Positions 10,104-19,452 are shown, counted from the stretch's first letter. The stretch: 64,000 nucleotides of DNA from Tenacibaculum mesophilum (GCF_003867075.1 NZ_CP032544.1:1168001-1232000); one strand, 5' to 3'. The notes: generated by a model from the sequence alone, not told the origin. Numbers and translations are program-made.

Positions 10104-10883
10104 CTACACTTCTATACTCTTGTCATAAGGTATACTTTTTAAAATGTGATTAATCACACTTATTCTTGCTATAGTTTTCCTATTTGCTCGAATAACTTTC
10201 CATGGAGATATTTCTGTATTTGTTTTTGAGAACATTGCCTTTTTATACTCTGTATAATTATCCCAAAGTTCTTGCGCTTTTTCATCTACAGGCGTCATTT
10301 TCCATTGTTTTAATGGGTTGTTTTTTATATCGTTGAATCGTTTAGCTTGTTCTTTTTTATTAATAGACATGTAGATTTTTACCAAACGAATACCTGACTC
10401 TAAAATCATACGTTCAAAATCATTTACTTGATTCATAAAAACCTCATACTCTTCTTGTGTACAAAAACCATTAACTGGTTCTACTACTGCTCTATTATAC
10501 CAACTGCGATCAAAAAAAACTATTTCACCTGCTTTTGGAAACTGTTCTACATACCTTTGAAAATACCATTGTGTTTTTTCATCTTCATTTGGTTTAGGAA
10601 GCGCTACTATTCGCATATGACGAGGATTGATACGTTCTGTAATTCTACGTATTGCCCCTCCTTTTCCAGCAGCATCTCTTCCTTCAAAAATTACAATTAT
10701 TCGTTCATTTTTTTTTATTGTCCAAGCTTGTAAACGAATTAACTCTACTTGTAATTTTTTTAACTTTCGTTCGTAATCTACATATCGAATTGCTCTTTCT
10801 ATATTAAAAGATTTAGACAGTAAAGCCTTTAAACCTCTTGTTGTATTTAATTTATTTACATCTCTTTGAGTTAACTTCCCCAT
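10104..10883 (-). CDS. ppk2: Polyphosphate kinase 2 family protein, short copy
   Basis: 259 residues. PPK2 enzymes transfer phosphate between polyphosphate and nucleotides. The Walker A motif FEGRDAAGKGG, the lid and Walker B region FFDRSWYNRAVVEPV and the NPLKQWKMTPVD segment are all present. The DRSWYNRAVVEP signature is that of class I PPK2, which phosphorylates NDPs. A second PPK2 starts just upstream on the same strand with 2 nt between the genes, so they form a tandem pair. It begins with MGKLTQRDVNKL and lacks the longer N-terminal extension of its neighbour. Whether the two form a hetero-oligomer cannot be told. Confidence 0.9.
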   Translation of the reverse strand: MGKLTQRDVNKLNTTRGLKALLSKSFNIERAIRYVDYERKLKKLQVELIRLQAWTIKKNERIIVIFEGRDAAGKGGAIRRITERINPRHMRIVALPKPNEDEKTQWYFQRYVEQFPKAGEIVFFDRSWYNRAVVEPVNGFCTQEEYEVFMNQVNDFERMILESGIRLVKIYMSINKKEQAKRFNDIKNNPLKQWKMTPVDEKAQELWDNYTEYKKAMFSKTNTEISPWKVIRANRKTIARISVINHILKSIPYDKSIEV

Positions 10884-10885
10884 AA

Positions 10886-11743
10886 TTAATCTAAATGTTT
10901 TACTGAACGATAATAACGCATTACTATATTTGGATCTGGTGTTAAAATAGTTTGCGCCTCTTCTTTTCCTTTATAATCAAATTGAGACAATACATGACGC
11001 ATACACTCAACTCTAGCTTCTTTTTTGTTATTTGTCTTTACTACTATCCAAGGACTATAAGCTGTGTGCGTTTTACTAAACATTTCATTTTTATAATGAC
11101 TATACTTATCCCATAACTCTTGTCCTCTTTTATCTACAGGGCTGAACTTCCAACGCTTTAAAGGATTATTATTCCTAGAATTAAATCGACGTAACTGTTC
11201 TTCTTTTGAAATTGATAACCAAAATTTTATCACAACAACGCCATCTTCATATAACATATGTTCAAATTCAGGCACTTGAACCAAAAAATTCTTATACTGC
11301 TCGTCCGTACAAAACCCCATTACAGGCTCAACTACAGCTCTATTGTACCAACTACGATCAAAAAAAACTATTTCCCCAGGATTTGGTAATTCTTTAATAT
11401 AACGCTGAAAATACCATTGTCCCTTTTCTACATCTGTAGGTTTATTCAAAGCTACTAAACGAGTAGAACGCGGATTCATATGCTCCATAAAACGTCTTAT
11501 ACTCCCACCTTTCCCTGCTGCATCTCTTCCTTCAAAGATAACTGCCACTCGCTTCTTATTTTGCGCAATCCATTGCTGAAGTTTCACTAACTCTATCTGT
11601 AGTTTTTTCAGTTCCTCTTCGTAATTTAACTTTACCTGAACCTTGGTTATTGAAATTTCCTTTTTTTTTATAATTGCTAGCAACTCTTCATTTGTAGAAA
11701 CACTTTCAAAATCTTCAATTGTTAATACTTGCTTTTCTTTCAT
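10886..11743 (-). CDS. ppk2: Polyphosphate kinase 2 family protein, long copy
   Basis: 285 residues from the ATG at 11743 (MKEKQVLTIEDFESV). An in-frame TTG at 11779 would add 12 residues but looks less likely. Motifs are FEGRDAAGKGG (Walker A), FFDRSWYNRAVVEPV and NPLKRWKFSPVD. It is clearly paralogous to the next gene, sharing nearly all motifs, and the two probably share a transcript with this gene first. The role is nucleotide phosphorylation from polyphosphate, or polyphosphate synthesis in reverse. No ppk1 or ppx gene is in the window. Confidence 0.9.
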   Translation of the reverse strand: MKEKQVLTIEDFESVSTNEELLAIIKKKEISITKVQVKLNYEEELKKLQIELVKLQQWIAQNKKRVAVIFEGRDAAGKGGSIRRFMEHMNPRSTRLVALNKPTDVEKGQWYFQRYIKELPNPGEIVFFDRSWYNRAVVEPVMGFCTDEQYKNFLVQVPEFEHMLYEDGVVVIKFWLSISKEEQLRRFNSRNNNPLKRWKFSPVDKRGQELWDKYSHYKNEMFSKTHTAYSPWIVVKTNNKKEARVECMRHVLSQFDYKGKEEAQTILTPDPNIVMRYYRSVKHLD

Positions 11744-11811
11744 ATGTTTATTAATTATTCTTGTTAATAATTTAACCAAGGTTGTGCTAAAATAATACGA
11801 TATTTACACCT

Positions 11812-12756
11812 ATGAAAAAAAACATGTCACTTTTATTTATCTTATTTACTCTCTATCTATTCTCACAACGTAAATATGACAAAGAATTAAGTTTTTTAAA
11901 TGATAATGACTTATATGTTTCCACCTATCAAGATCGATATTATACAAACGGAGCCTTTTTAACATACCGCTTCTTAAGTAAAAAGCAAGCTGAAAATATT
12001 GATAAAAAAATATATGAAATCCAATTAGGTCACCATATGTACACTCCTTATAAGGCTGTTGTTGAAACTATTGAAGAACATGATCGTCCTTTTGCTAGCT
12101 ACTTATTCGGTAGTTTTGGGGTTAACCGATTTTACGCTAATAAATCTATTCTCAAAACAGCTTTACAAATAGGAACTATTGGATCTTATTCTTTTGGTGA
12201 AGAACTTCAAGGAATTATACATAAAATGTATGGTTTTAAAGAAGCTACTGGATGGGATTATCAAATAAAAGATGCTTTTGCTCTTAATCTAAAGGTCGAT
12301 TATATTAAAAAAATAACTAAAGACAATGTTTTTGACCTTAACTGGACAAACTCTGCTAGGTTAGGCACTGTTTATACTGATTTATCAACTGGTTTATTTA
12401 CTCGTATTGGCTTTAAGCCTCTAGAAAGTATTATTAATTCTATTGCTTTTCATGGAAACTTAAACAATAAAAACACTAATTTCGAAAATAAGACGGAAGT
12501 TTTTTTATACCTAAAACCAATGCTCCATTATGTTGCTTATGACGCAACTATTGAAGGTAGCTTTTTAAACAAAAAAAGCCCTGTAACGTTTGATGTAGAA
12601 CCTTTTAAATTTACAACGGAGTTTGGAATTCGTTTTACAAGTAATCGTTTTAATTTTGGTTATGCCATAAACTACCATACAAAAAAACTTAAAAGTTCGC
12701 GTGTTCCTAAAGGAAATTTTTATGGTACAATACAATTAAATTATCAATTTAATTAA
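11812..12756 (+). CDS. LpxR-like lipid A deacylase family outer-membrane protein (DUF2219)
   Basis: 314 residues with a signal peptide (LLFILFTLYLFSQ). The start of the mature protein carries the family signature: an acidic NDNDLYVSTYQDRYYTNG segment, followed by EEHDRPFASYLFGSFG. In Salmonella LpxR, Asn/Asp residues of the first strand and a conserved His form the active site for removing the 3'-O-acyloxyacyl chain from lipid A. The rest alternates like beta strands and ends with an aromatic-rich strand finishing in YQFN, typical of a barrel. Lipid A remodelling is the likely role; enzymatic activity is inferred. It diverges from the PPK2 pair. Confidence 0.8.
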   Translation: MKKNMSLLFILFTLYLFSQRKYDKELSFLNDNDLYVSTYQDRYYTNGAFLTYRFLSKKQAENIDKKIYEIQLGHHMYTPYKAVVETIEEHDRPFASYLFGSFGVNRFYANKSILKTALQIGTIGSYSFGEELQGIIHKMYGFKEATGWDYQIKDAFALNLKVDYIKKITKDNVFDLNWTNSARLGTVYTDLSTGLFTRIGFKPLESIINSIAFHGNLNNKNTNFENKTEVFLYLKPMLHYVAYDATIEGSFLNKKSPVTFDVEPFKFTTEFGIRFTSNRFNFGYAINYHTKKLKSSRVPKGNFYGTIQLNYQFN

Positions 12757-12805
12757 GAGTATTGCACTCTTTGAAAAAATAATTTTTAAAATCATCAAAT
12801 TAAGA

Positions 12806-12813
12806 TATATTTG
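12806..12813 (+). promoter_or_regulatory. -7 promoter element for dnaN
   Basis: TATATTTG is an exact match to TAnnTTTG, 28 nt before the dnaN ATG. The preceding gene ends at 12756 with only a weak 6-bp hairpin, so this probably gives dnaN its own promoter. Confidence 0.5.
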
Positions 12814-12841
12814 TAAGTCTAATAAATAGAAAAATTACTAA

Positions 12842-13960
12842 ATGAAATTTATCGTATCTAGCTCACAATTATTAAAACAACTACAAGTTTTAGGTGGGGT
12901 TATAAATAGCAATAACACGTTACCAATTTTAGATAACTTTTTATTTGAACTATCTGAAAACGAATTAAAAATATCAGCTTCCGACCTTGAGACAACCATG
13001 TCATCAGTTATTGAAGTTGAAAGTACTGATACTGGAGCGATTGCTATAAATGCTCGTTTATTATTAGATACTTTAAAAACATTTCCTGAACAACCTCTTA
13101 CATTTAAGATTGAAGGAGATAACACTATTGAGATTATTTCGGAACAAGGAAAATATGACATGGCATACTTTAGTGGAGATGAGTTCCCTAAAGCTGTAGA
13201 ATTACCTTCTCCTAGCAGCACTGAAATCCCTTCTCATATTTTAGCTACAGCTATTTCTAAAACTATTTTTGCGGCTGGTAATGATGATTTACGTCCTGTT
13301 ATGAGTGGTGTATTTTTTCAGTTCAATTCAAAAGAATTAACTTTTGTAGCCACTGATGCTCATAAATTAGTTAAATATACACGTACCGATATTACTGCTG
13401 ATAAATCAGCCGAATTTATCATGCCTAAAAAACCTTTAAACTTATTAAAGGGAATTTTAGGGGGATCAGAAAACAATGTGACTATTGAATATAATGATAC
13501 TAATGCCAAATTTACTTTTGATAATGTAGTATTAATCTGTCGATTAATTGATGGAAAATACCCTAACTACGAAGCTGTTATACCAAAAGAAAACCCAAAC
13601 AAATTAACTGTTGACAGAGCTTCTTTCTTAAATTCTGTACGTCGTGTATCTATTTTCTCTAGTAAGACAACACATCAAATTCGTTTGAAAATGGCGGGTA
13701 CTGAATTAAATATTTCTGCAGAAGATTTAGACTATTCTAATAAAGCCGACGAACGATTAAACTGTGATTATCAAGGTGACGATATGCAGATTGGGTTTAA
13801 CTCTCGTTTTCTTAGCGAAATGTTAAACAACTTAAACTCTAACGACGTTTTAATTGAAATGAGCTTACCAAATAGAGCTGGAATTTTAACTCCAATTGAC
13901 GGTACTGAAGAAGGCGAGTTAGTAACTATGCTTGTTATGCCAGTAATGTTAAACGGGTAA
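12842..13960 (+). CDS. dnaN: DNA polymerase III subunit beta (sliding clamp)
   Basis: 372 residues, the normal size for a bacterial clamp (E. coli 366). Three repeated clamp domains are recognisable: MKFIVSSSQLLKQLQVLGGV with PILDNFLFE, then FAAGNDDLRPVMSGVFFQ with ATDAHKLV, then NSVRRVSIFSSKTTHQIRL. The C-terminal residues ending in MLVMPVMLNG correspond to the protein-binding pocket. It is a ring dimer that tethers polymerase to DNA. It lies just before parAB, separated by a strong terminator, and dnaA is not adjacent. Confidence 0.98.
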   Translation: MKFIVSSSQLLKQLQVLGGVINSNNTLPILDNFLFELSENELKISASDLETTMSSVIEVESTDTGAIAINARLLLDTLKTFPEQPLTFKIEGDNTIEIISEQGKYDMAYFSGDEFPKAVELPSPSSTEIPSHILATAISKTIFAAGNDDLRPVMSGVFFQFNSKELTFVATDAHKLVKYTRTDITADKSAEFIMPKKPLNLLKGILGGSENNVTIEYNDTNAKFTFDNVVLICRLIDGKYPNYEAVIPKENPNKLTVDRASFLNSVRRVSIFSSKTTHQIRLKMAGTELNISAEDLDYSNKADERLNCDYQGDDMQIGFNSRFLSEMLNNLNSNDVLIEMSLPNRAGILTPIDGTEEGELVTMLVMPVMLNG

Positions 13961-13980
13961 TAAATTTTCCACATATAAAA

Positions 13981-14022
13981 ATTACAAAAGCCACAGAATC
14001 AAAACTCTGTGGCTTTTGTAAT
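13981..14022 (+). terminator. Strong terminator between dnaN and parA
   Basis: A perfect 17-bp inverted repeat (13981-13997 with 14006-14022) surrounds an 8-nt loop and contains the core GCCACAGA/TCTGTGGC. A T-rich stretch follows. Its symmetry means it could work in both directions. Confidence 0.88.
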
Positions 14023-14096
14023 TTTATTTAATATCTTTCTCTTTCAAAAATGAGAAATAATTGTAAATTTACCTCTTTCAAACTTTATAAATTATA

Positions 14097-14861
14097 ATGG
14101 GTAGAATTATTGCAATTGCAAATCAAAAAGGTGGCGTAGGTAAAACTACTACATCTGTAAACTTAGCTGCGGCTTTAGGTGTTTTAGAAAAAAAAGTGTT
14201 GTTAATTGATGCTGACCCCCAAGCAAATGCTACTTCTGGTTTAGGTTTAGACGTTGAAAGTATAGAAATTGGAACGTATCAGGTTTTAGAACACACGATC
14301 TCTGCGAAAGACACTGTTTTAAAAACTGACTCTCCAAACGTTGACTTAATTCCTGCTCATATTGATTTAGTTGCTATTGAAATTGAATTGGTAGACAAGC
14401 AACAACGCGAGTACATGTTAAAAAAAGCGTTAGAAGATATTAAAGATGATTACGATTTTATTTTAATTGATTGTGCTCCATCTCTAGGGTTAATAACTTT
14501 AAACTCTCTAGTAGCTGCCGACTCTGTTGTTATCCCTATTCAATGTGAATATTTTGCTTTAGAAGGTTTAGGAAAATTATTAAACACAATTAAGAGTGTT
14601 CAAAAAATACACAATCAAGAGCTAGAAATAGAAGGCTTGTTATTAACTATGTTCGATTCTCGTTTACGCTTGTCAAACCAAGTGGTAGATGAAGTACGCA
14701 AACACTTCAGTTCTATGGTTTTTGAAACAATAGTACACAGAAATATCCGCTTAAGTGAAGCACCAAGTTATGGAGAAAGTATAATTTCATACGATGCAAC
14801 GAGTAAAGGTGCCGTAAATTACTTAAATTTGGCGAACGAAATTTTAACTAAAAACGCATAA
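14097..14861 (+). CDS. parA: Chromosome partitioning ATPase ParA (Soj)
   Basis: 254 residues. The deviant Walker A motif KGGVGKTT is at residues 11-18, followed by the A' motif LLIDADPQANATSGLG and the Walker B-like ILIDCAPSLG. These define the ParA/Soj subfamily that binds DNA as an ATP dimer and moves ParB-parS complexes. The short N terminus without an HTH points to a chromosomal ParA. parB follows after 9 nt, so this is a classical parAB operon. No parS palindrome was recognised in the window. Confidence 0.97.
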   Translation: MGRIIAIANQKGGVGKTTTSVNLAAALGVLEKKVLLIDADPQANATSGLGLDVESIEIGTYQVLEHTISAKDTVLKTDSPNVDLIPAHIDLVAIEIELVDKQQREYMLKKALEDIKDDYDFILIDCAPSLGLITLNSLVAADSVVIPIQCEYFALEGLGKLLNTIKSVQKIHNQELEIEGLLLTMFDSRLRLSNQVVDEVRKHFSSMVFETIVHRNIRLSEAPSYGESIISYDATSKGAVNYLNLANEILTKNA

Positions 14862-14870
14862 TTACTGTAA

Positions 14871-15758
14871 ATGGCAAAAGCAACAAAAAAACAAGCTTTA
14901 GGTAGAGGTTTATCAGCATTATTAAAGGAAACTGCAGAAGTAAATTCGGCAGAAGATAAAAATGCAGATAAGTTAGTTGGAAATATTATTGAAATTGATA
15001 TCAACTCAATAGATGTAAACCCTTACCAACCTAGGACTTATTTTGATGAAGAAGCGTTGCGCGAATTAGCTAGTTCTATTAAAGAATTAGGAGTAATTCA
15101 GCCTATTACTGTACGTAAACTATCAAGCGATAAGTTTCAATTAGTTTCTGGAGAGCGTCGTTTTAGAGCTTCTAAACTTATTGGAAACAAAACCGTTCCT
15201 GCTTACATTCGTTTAGCAAACGATCAGGAAATGTTAGAAATGGCGTTGGTAGAAAATATTCAACGTAAAAACTTAGACCCAATTGAAGTTGCTCTTTCTT
15301 ATCAACGTTTAATTGATGAAATTCAACTTACTCAAGAAGAACTAAGTACCCGTGTTGGTAAAAAGCGTTCTACAGTTACTAACTACTTACGTTTACTTAA
15401 GCTAGATCCTATTATTCAAACAGGAATGCGTGATGGTTTTATTTCAATGGGACACGGTCGTGCATTGATCAATGTTGATAGTAACTCTGATCAATTAAAC
15501 ATTTATGAGAAAATTGTTCGTGATAAACTATCAGTACGTCAAACTGAAGAACTTGTAAAGAACCTAAAAGCTGGTAAGGTTGCTAAAACAGCCAAAAAGA
15601 AAGCTTTACCTAATTATATTTCTGAAAGTGTTAAGGATATTAGCGACTATTTTGGACATAAAATTGACGTTACAGTGAACAATCGTGGAAAAGGTAAAAT
15701 CTCTATTCCTTTTCATTCTGAAGAAGATTTTAACCGTATTAAAAACTTACTAAAGTAA
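14871..15758 (+). CDS. parB: Chromosome partitioning protein ParB (Spo0J)
   Basis: 295 residues. It has the N-terminal GRGLSALL motif, box I with the CTP-binding arginines (LVSGERRFRASKLIG), VENIQRKNLDPIE, and a helix-turn-helix segment (SMGHGRALI). A C-terminal dimerisation domain follows a Lys-rich linker. ParB is a CTP-dependent clamp that loads at parS and spreads. The stop codon abuts a TTG start for the next gene, indicating an operon that continues downstream. Confidence 0.97.
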   Translation: MAKATKKQALGRGLSALLKETAEVNSAEDKNADKLVGNIIEIDINSIDVNPYQPRTYFDEEALRELASSIKELGVIQPITVRKLSSDKFQLVSGERRFRASKLIGNKTVPAYIRLANDQEMLEMALVENIQRKNLDPIEVALSYQRLIDEIQLTQEELSTRVGKKRSTVTNYLRLLKLDPIIQTGMRDGFISMGHGRALINVDSNSDQLNIYEKIVRDKLSVRQTEELVKNLKAGKVAKTAKKKALPNYISESVKDISDYFGHKIDVTVNNRGKGKISIPFHSEEDFNRIKNLLK

Positions 15759-16337
15759 TTGAACGTACGTATAATCATATTCGCTTTTTTTAGTCTTTTT
15801 TTGTTTCAAAATACTTTTGCTCAAAAAGATTCTATTGCCGTTAGGGCAAAACAACTTCAGTTAACAAGTGACAAATACAATCCTTTGTCACCTTCAAAAG
15901 CTGCCTTTTACTCAGCTATTTTCCCCGGAGGCGGGCAAATTTATAATGGAAAATATTGGAAAGCCCCAATAGTATGGGCTGCAATAGGTGCTAGTGCATA
16001 TTTTTATATTGATAATAGTGATCAGTATGATCGATACCGAACAGCTTTTAAGCTAAGAAACCAAGGGTTATCTGATGAATTCAATGGTAAGGACGGAAAC
16101 CCATTTATTTCAACACCTGGATTAGAATCTGCTCAAAAAACTTTACGAAAAAATAGAGATTTATCATTATTAACTGGTGTACTTTTATATGTTTTGCAAA
16201 TTGTTGAAGCTAGTGTTAATGCACACTTATTACAATTTGACACAGACGATAGCTTATCTGTAAAACCAGTAATAACTCCTGATCCTTTATTTATTGAAGC
16301 CCCAAAAGTTGGTTTAACACTAAAATATTCTTTTTAA
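15759..16337 (+). CDS. DUF5683 domain membrane/envelope protein
   Basis: 192 residues, starting at a TTG that directly follows the parB stop. There is a signal peptide (FAFFSLFLFQNTFAQ), then a DUF5683 core with SPSKAAFYSAIFPGGGQIYNG, which resembles a P-loop-like Gly patch but is really a membrane-insertion segment, and YWKAPIVWAAIGASAYFYI. A second hydrophobic segment lies near residue 135. The function is unknown. It sits between parB and dapB with 1 nt to dapB, so it is co-transcribed with the chromosome-partition genes. Confidence 0.8.
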   Translation: MNVRIIIFAFFSLFLFQNTFAQKDSIAVRAKQLQLTSDKYNPLSPSKAAFYSAIFPGGGQIYNGKYWKAPIVWAAIGASAYFYIDNSDQYDRYRTAFKLRNQGLSDEFNGKDGNPFISTPGLESAQKTLRKNRDLSLLTGVLLYVLQIVEASVNAHLLQFDTDDSLSVKPVITPDPLFIEAPKVGLTLKYSF

Positions 16338-16338
16338 A

Positions 16339-17040
16339 ATGAAAATAGCCTTACTTGGTTATGGTAGAATGGGTAAAGAAATTGAAAAAATTGCTTTACA
16401 AAGAGGACATCAAATCGTTATAAAAACTTCTGGAAAAGAAGTGTATGATATTACAAAAGCTGATGTAGCAATAGACTTTAGCATTCCTTCTTCAGCATAC
16501 GACAATATCAGCAATTGTATTAACAATAATACACCTGTTATTTCTGGAACTACTGGCTGGTTAGATAAGTACAACGATATTGTTGATTTATGTAATGAAA
16601 AAAACGGTGCTTTTATTTATGCCTCTAACTTTAGTTTAGGGGTTAATGTTTTCTTTGAACTAAACAAACAACTTGCTAAAATGATGAATACTTTAGAACA
16701 ATATAATGTTTCTATTGAAGAGATTCATCATACTAAAAAGTTAGATGCTCCAAGCGGTACTGCAATTACATTGGCAGAAGGTGTTATTGAAAATACTAAC
16801 CAAAAAGCTTGGGAATTAGACGAAAAAACATCAGAAGAAAATATTCCTATTAAAGCTATCAGAACTCCGAATGTTCCAGGTACTCACACCGTGACTTATA
16901 ATTCTGAAATAGATACTATTGATATTAAACACACAGCTCATAATCGTCAAGGTTTTGCTTTAGGTGCTGTAATTGCTGCTGAGTGGTTAAATAATAAAAC
17001 AGGTGTTTTTACTATGCGAGATGTGTTAAACTTAGGTTAA
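16339..17040 (+). CDS. dapB: 4-hydroxy-tetrahydrodipicolinate reductase
   Basis: 233 residues, shorter than E. coli DapB (273) but usual for Bacteroidota. The N-terminal nucleotide-binding motif is ALLGYGRMGKEIE. The substrate-binding signature with catalytic His/Lys is EEIHHTKKLDAPSGTA, and SGTTGW is also present. DapB catalyses the second committed step of the diaminopimelate/lysine route, feeding peptidoglycan cross-links. It is the fourth gene in the parAB run. lepB follows after 78 nt. Confidence 0.97.
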   Translation: MKIALLGYGRMGKEIEKIALQRGHQIVIKTSGKEVYDITKADVAIDFSIPSSAYDNISNCINNNTPVISGTTGWLDKYNDIVDLCNEKNGAFIYASNFSLGVNVFFELNKQLAKMMNTLEQYNVSIEEIHHTKKLDAPSGTAITLAEGVIENTNQKAWELDEKTSEENIPIKAIRTPNVPGTHTVTYNSEIDTIDIKHTAHNRQGFALGAVIAAEWLNNKTGVFTMRDVLNLG

Positions 17041-17118
17041 TAACGTAACAAACAGCTCAAAAAACACACAAATAAAATTGAATTTTATTCCTTAATGGAA
17101 CTACAAAATATATAGATT

Positions 17119-18702
17119 ATGACATTTACTGAATGGTTTTTATTCTTTTTATTCATACAAGTTGTTCATTTTTTAGGTACTTGGAAGCTATATACTAAAG
17201 CAGGTAAAAAAGCTTGGGAAGCTGCTATACCTGTTTATAATGCTATTGTATTGATGCAAATAATAAATCGTCCAAAATGGTGGGTGATTTTATTGTTTAT
17301 TCCTATAGTTAACCTATTAATGTTCCCTATTATTTGGGTTGAAACTTGTAGAAGTTTTGGTTTTAAAAAAAGACCTGATACTATTTTAGCTATTCTAACT
17401 TTAGGACTATATATCTATTATATCAATTATTTTACAGATGCAAAATATATTGAAAACAGAAGTTTAAAACCAAGATCTCCTTTAGGTGAATGGGTTAGCT
17501 CTATTGCTTTTGCTATTATTGCTGCTACTTTGGTACATACTTATATTATGCAACCATACACTATTCCTACCTCATCTTTAGAGAAAACCTTATTAGTTGG
17601 TGATTATTTATTTGTAAGTAAGTTTCATTACGGTGCACGTGTACCAATGACTACCGTTGCTGCACCAATGGCACACGATACTATTCCTGGATTGGGTATA
17701 AAATCATTTTTATCTGATGATAAAAACAAGGAAGGTTTATTAAACAAGCTTTCTTTACCTTATATGCGTGTTCCTGGCTTTCAAAAAATTAACCGTAATG
17801 ATATCGTTGTTTTTAGCTGGCCTTCAGACTCTTTAGCCACAATGTGGGGAGATAACTCTGGTAACTTTACCTATAAACCAATTGATAAGCGTACGAACTA
17901 CGTAAAACGTGCTGTAGGAATTCCTGGAGATAGCTTAGAAGTACGTGATGGTTATGTTTTTATTAATGGAAAGAAAACTGTTTTACCAGATAGAGCGAAA
18001 CCACAATGGCATTTTATAGTTGATACCAACGGAGAAAAGTTTAGCCAAGGAGCCCTTTCTAGATATAATATTAGAGAAGGACAAGTAATGCCTGATGGTA
18101 AATATGCTTTAAACTTAACAGATGAAGAAGCTGCTTTAATAGCTAAAAACCCTATTGTAGAAAGTATTAAAAAACACTTAACTCCAAAAGGAGCTTATGA
18201 CAAATCAGTTTTTCCTCATGACCCAAGATATGCTTGGTCTTCGGATAATTTTGGACCAATATATATTCCTAAAAAAGGAGCTACTGTTAAATTAAATTCT
18301 AAAACAATTCCTTTTTATGAGCAGATTATTCGTAGATATGAGAATAACAATTTAACAATTTTTGGAGACGATATTTATATCAATGGTGAGAAAGCAAAAG
18401 AATATACTTTTAAGCAAGATTACTACTGGATGATGGGAGACAATCGTCAACGTTCGTTAGACGCTAGAAATTGGGGGTATGTGCCTTTTGACCACGTAGT
18501 TGGTAAACCTGTTATGATTTGGTTAAGTTGGGATGCTAATGCACCTAGTTTTATTGCTAAGTTAAATTCTATTCGTTGGGACAGAATGTTTACAACTGTT
18601 GGAGGAAGTGGTAAACCTGTTTCTTACCTTTGGTTGGTTTTATTGTTGATTGGAGGTTATATCGTGTACAGTTTTAGAAAAAGTAAAAAGAAAAAAGCAT
18701 AA
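17119..18702 (+). CDS. lepB: Signal peptidase I with N-terminal DUF5684-like membrane domain
   Basis: 527 residues, longer than E. coli LepB (324). The first 110 residues form an extra membrane domain (KAWEAAIPVYNAIVLMQI, a DUF5684-like motif) with about three segments. Next comes a transmembrane helix and the catalytic Ser153 in YTIPTSSLEKTL. The general-base Lys is in YVKRAVGIPGD, and the C-terminal box is MGDNRQRSLDARNWG. A large periplasmic insertion separates these boxes. It ends with a C-terminal helix and a Lys-rich tail. It cleaves signal peptides of exported proteins. Its stop overlaps the wbqC start. Confidence 0.96.
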   Translation: MTFTEWFLFFLFIQVVHFLGTWKLYTKAGKKAWEAAIPVYNAIVLMQIINRPKWWVILLFIPIVNLLMFPIIWVETCRSFGFKKRPDTILAILTLGLYIYYINYFTDAKYIENRSLKPRSPLGEWVSSIAFAIIAATLVHTYIMQPYTIPTSSLEKTLLVGDYLFVSKFHYGARVPMTTVAAPMAHDTIPGLGIKSFLSDDKNKEGLLNKLSLPYMRVPGFQKINRNDIVVFSWPSDSLATMWGDNSGNFTYKPIDKRTNYVKRAVGIPGDSLEVRDGYVFINGKKTVLPDRAKPQWHFIVDTNGEKFSQGALSRYNIREGQVMPDGKYALNLTDEEAALIAKNPIVESIKKHLTPKGAYDKSVFPHDPRYAWSSDNFGPIYIPKKGATVKLNSKTIPFYEQIIRRYENNNLTIFGDDIYINGEKAKEYTFKQDYYWMMGDNRQRSLDARNWGYVPFDHVVGKPVMIWLSWDANAPSFIAKLNSIRWDRMFTTVGGSGKPVSYLWLVLLLIGGYIVYSFRKSKKKKA

Positions 18703-19322
18703 TGTCACTTTTTATTCCAACTTATTTTGCTCCTATTTCACAGTATGCAGCAATCTATCAATCGGATGCTATTACTTTTGAAATAGAAGATAATTATCAA
18801 AAGCAAACCTATCGTAATCGCTGTTATATTTATGGAGCCAATGGTAAATTAGCTCTTAATATTCCTGTTAAACATAAAACAAAAGAAGGTAGAAAAAAGA
18901 CCAAAGACACCTTAGTAGAAAATGACTTCCCCTGGCAACAACAACATTTTAAGTCATTACAATCAGCTTATCGTTCTTCTCCATTTTTTGAATTTTTTGA
19001 AGATGATTTACAAGCTATTTTCAATAAAAAGTACACGTTTTTACAAGACTTGAATATTGATACTCATTTATTTGTAACTGATGCTTTACAAATTAAACAG
19101 CAATTTAACAAAACTTCCAGTTACGAACTAACCCCTGAGAGCATTGATTATAGAGCTTTAGCTATTGCTAAAAAAGGAGTTGAAATAAAAATGGATTCTT
19201 ATATTCAAATGTTTGATGATAAATACGGATTTATACCTAATTTATCTATTTTAGATCTTTTGTTTATGGAAGGTGCTAATACTATTAGTTTTTTAGAAAA
19301 AATTAATATAAGCCTAAAATAA
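18702..19322 (+). CDS. WbqC family protein
   Basis: 206 residues. The start (MSLFIPTYFAPISQYAAI), NRCYIYGANGKLALNIPVK and the SAYRSSPFFEFFEDDL segment match the WbqC-like family. Members are found in O-antigen and surface-sugar clusters and resemble acyl- or amide-forming enzymes, but no activity is firmly established. TAATG overlap with lepB implies translational coupling. The gene lies beside, but is transcribed toward, the polysaccharide operon that starts at 25050 on the other strand. Confidence 0.85.
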   Translation: MSLFIPTYFAPISQYAAIYQSDAITFEIEDNYQKQTYRNRCYIYGANGKLALNIPVKHKTKEGRKKTKDTLVENDFPWQQQHFKSLQSAYRSSPFFEFFEDDLQAIFNKKYTFLQDLNIDTHLFVTDALQIKQQFNKTSSYELTPESIDYRALAIAKKGVEIKMDSYIQMFDDKYGFIPNLSILDLLFMEGANTISFLEKINISLK

Positions 19323-19392
19323 CTTTCTTCATACTATTTTAGTATTTCTTTATTTTTTAACATAAACTAAGAGGTTATTTAGTTATTTTATA

Positions 19393-19400
19393 TATATTTG
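19393..19400 (+). promoter_or_regulatory. Orphan -7 promoter element downstream of wbqC
   Basis: TATATTTG is an exact TAnnTTTG match in the convergent gap after wbqC, where no promoter is needed for any annotated gene. It points at a short unit ending in the hairpin at 19453-19485. Confidence 0.4.
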
Positions 19401-19409
19401 CCACCGAAG

Positions 19410-19442
19410 CATTTCCCCCTTTTTAATGTTTCATTTCCCCCT
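19410..19442 (+). repeat. Direct repeat CATTTCCCCCT, two copies at 22-nt spacing
   Basis: CATTTCCCCCT occurs at 19410-19420 and again at 19432-19442. The period of 22 nt is two helical turns. Such G/C homopolymer patches are rare in this AT-rich sequence. Confidence 0.8.
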
Positions 19443-19452
19443 TATTATTAAG

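Noticed and set aside
11744..11779. TTG start of the long PPK2 gene
   Set aside because: An ATG at 11743 is available; the extra 12 residues (VKLLTRIINKH-like) do not look like the family N terminus.
12755..12771. Hairpin after the LpxR-like gene
   Set aside because: Only a 6-bp stem with no T tail; too weak to call a terminator.
14023..14096. oriC or parS near dnaN/parA
   Set aside because: No cluster of DnaA boxes and no parS palindrome is visible; TTTTCCACA near 13966 is a single near-match only.
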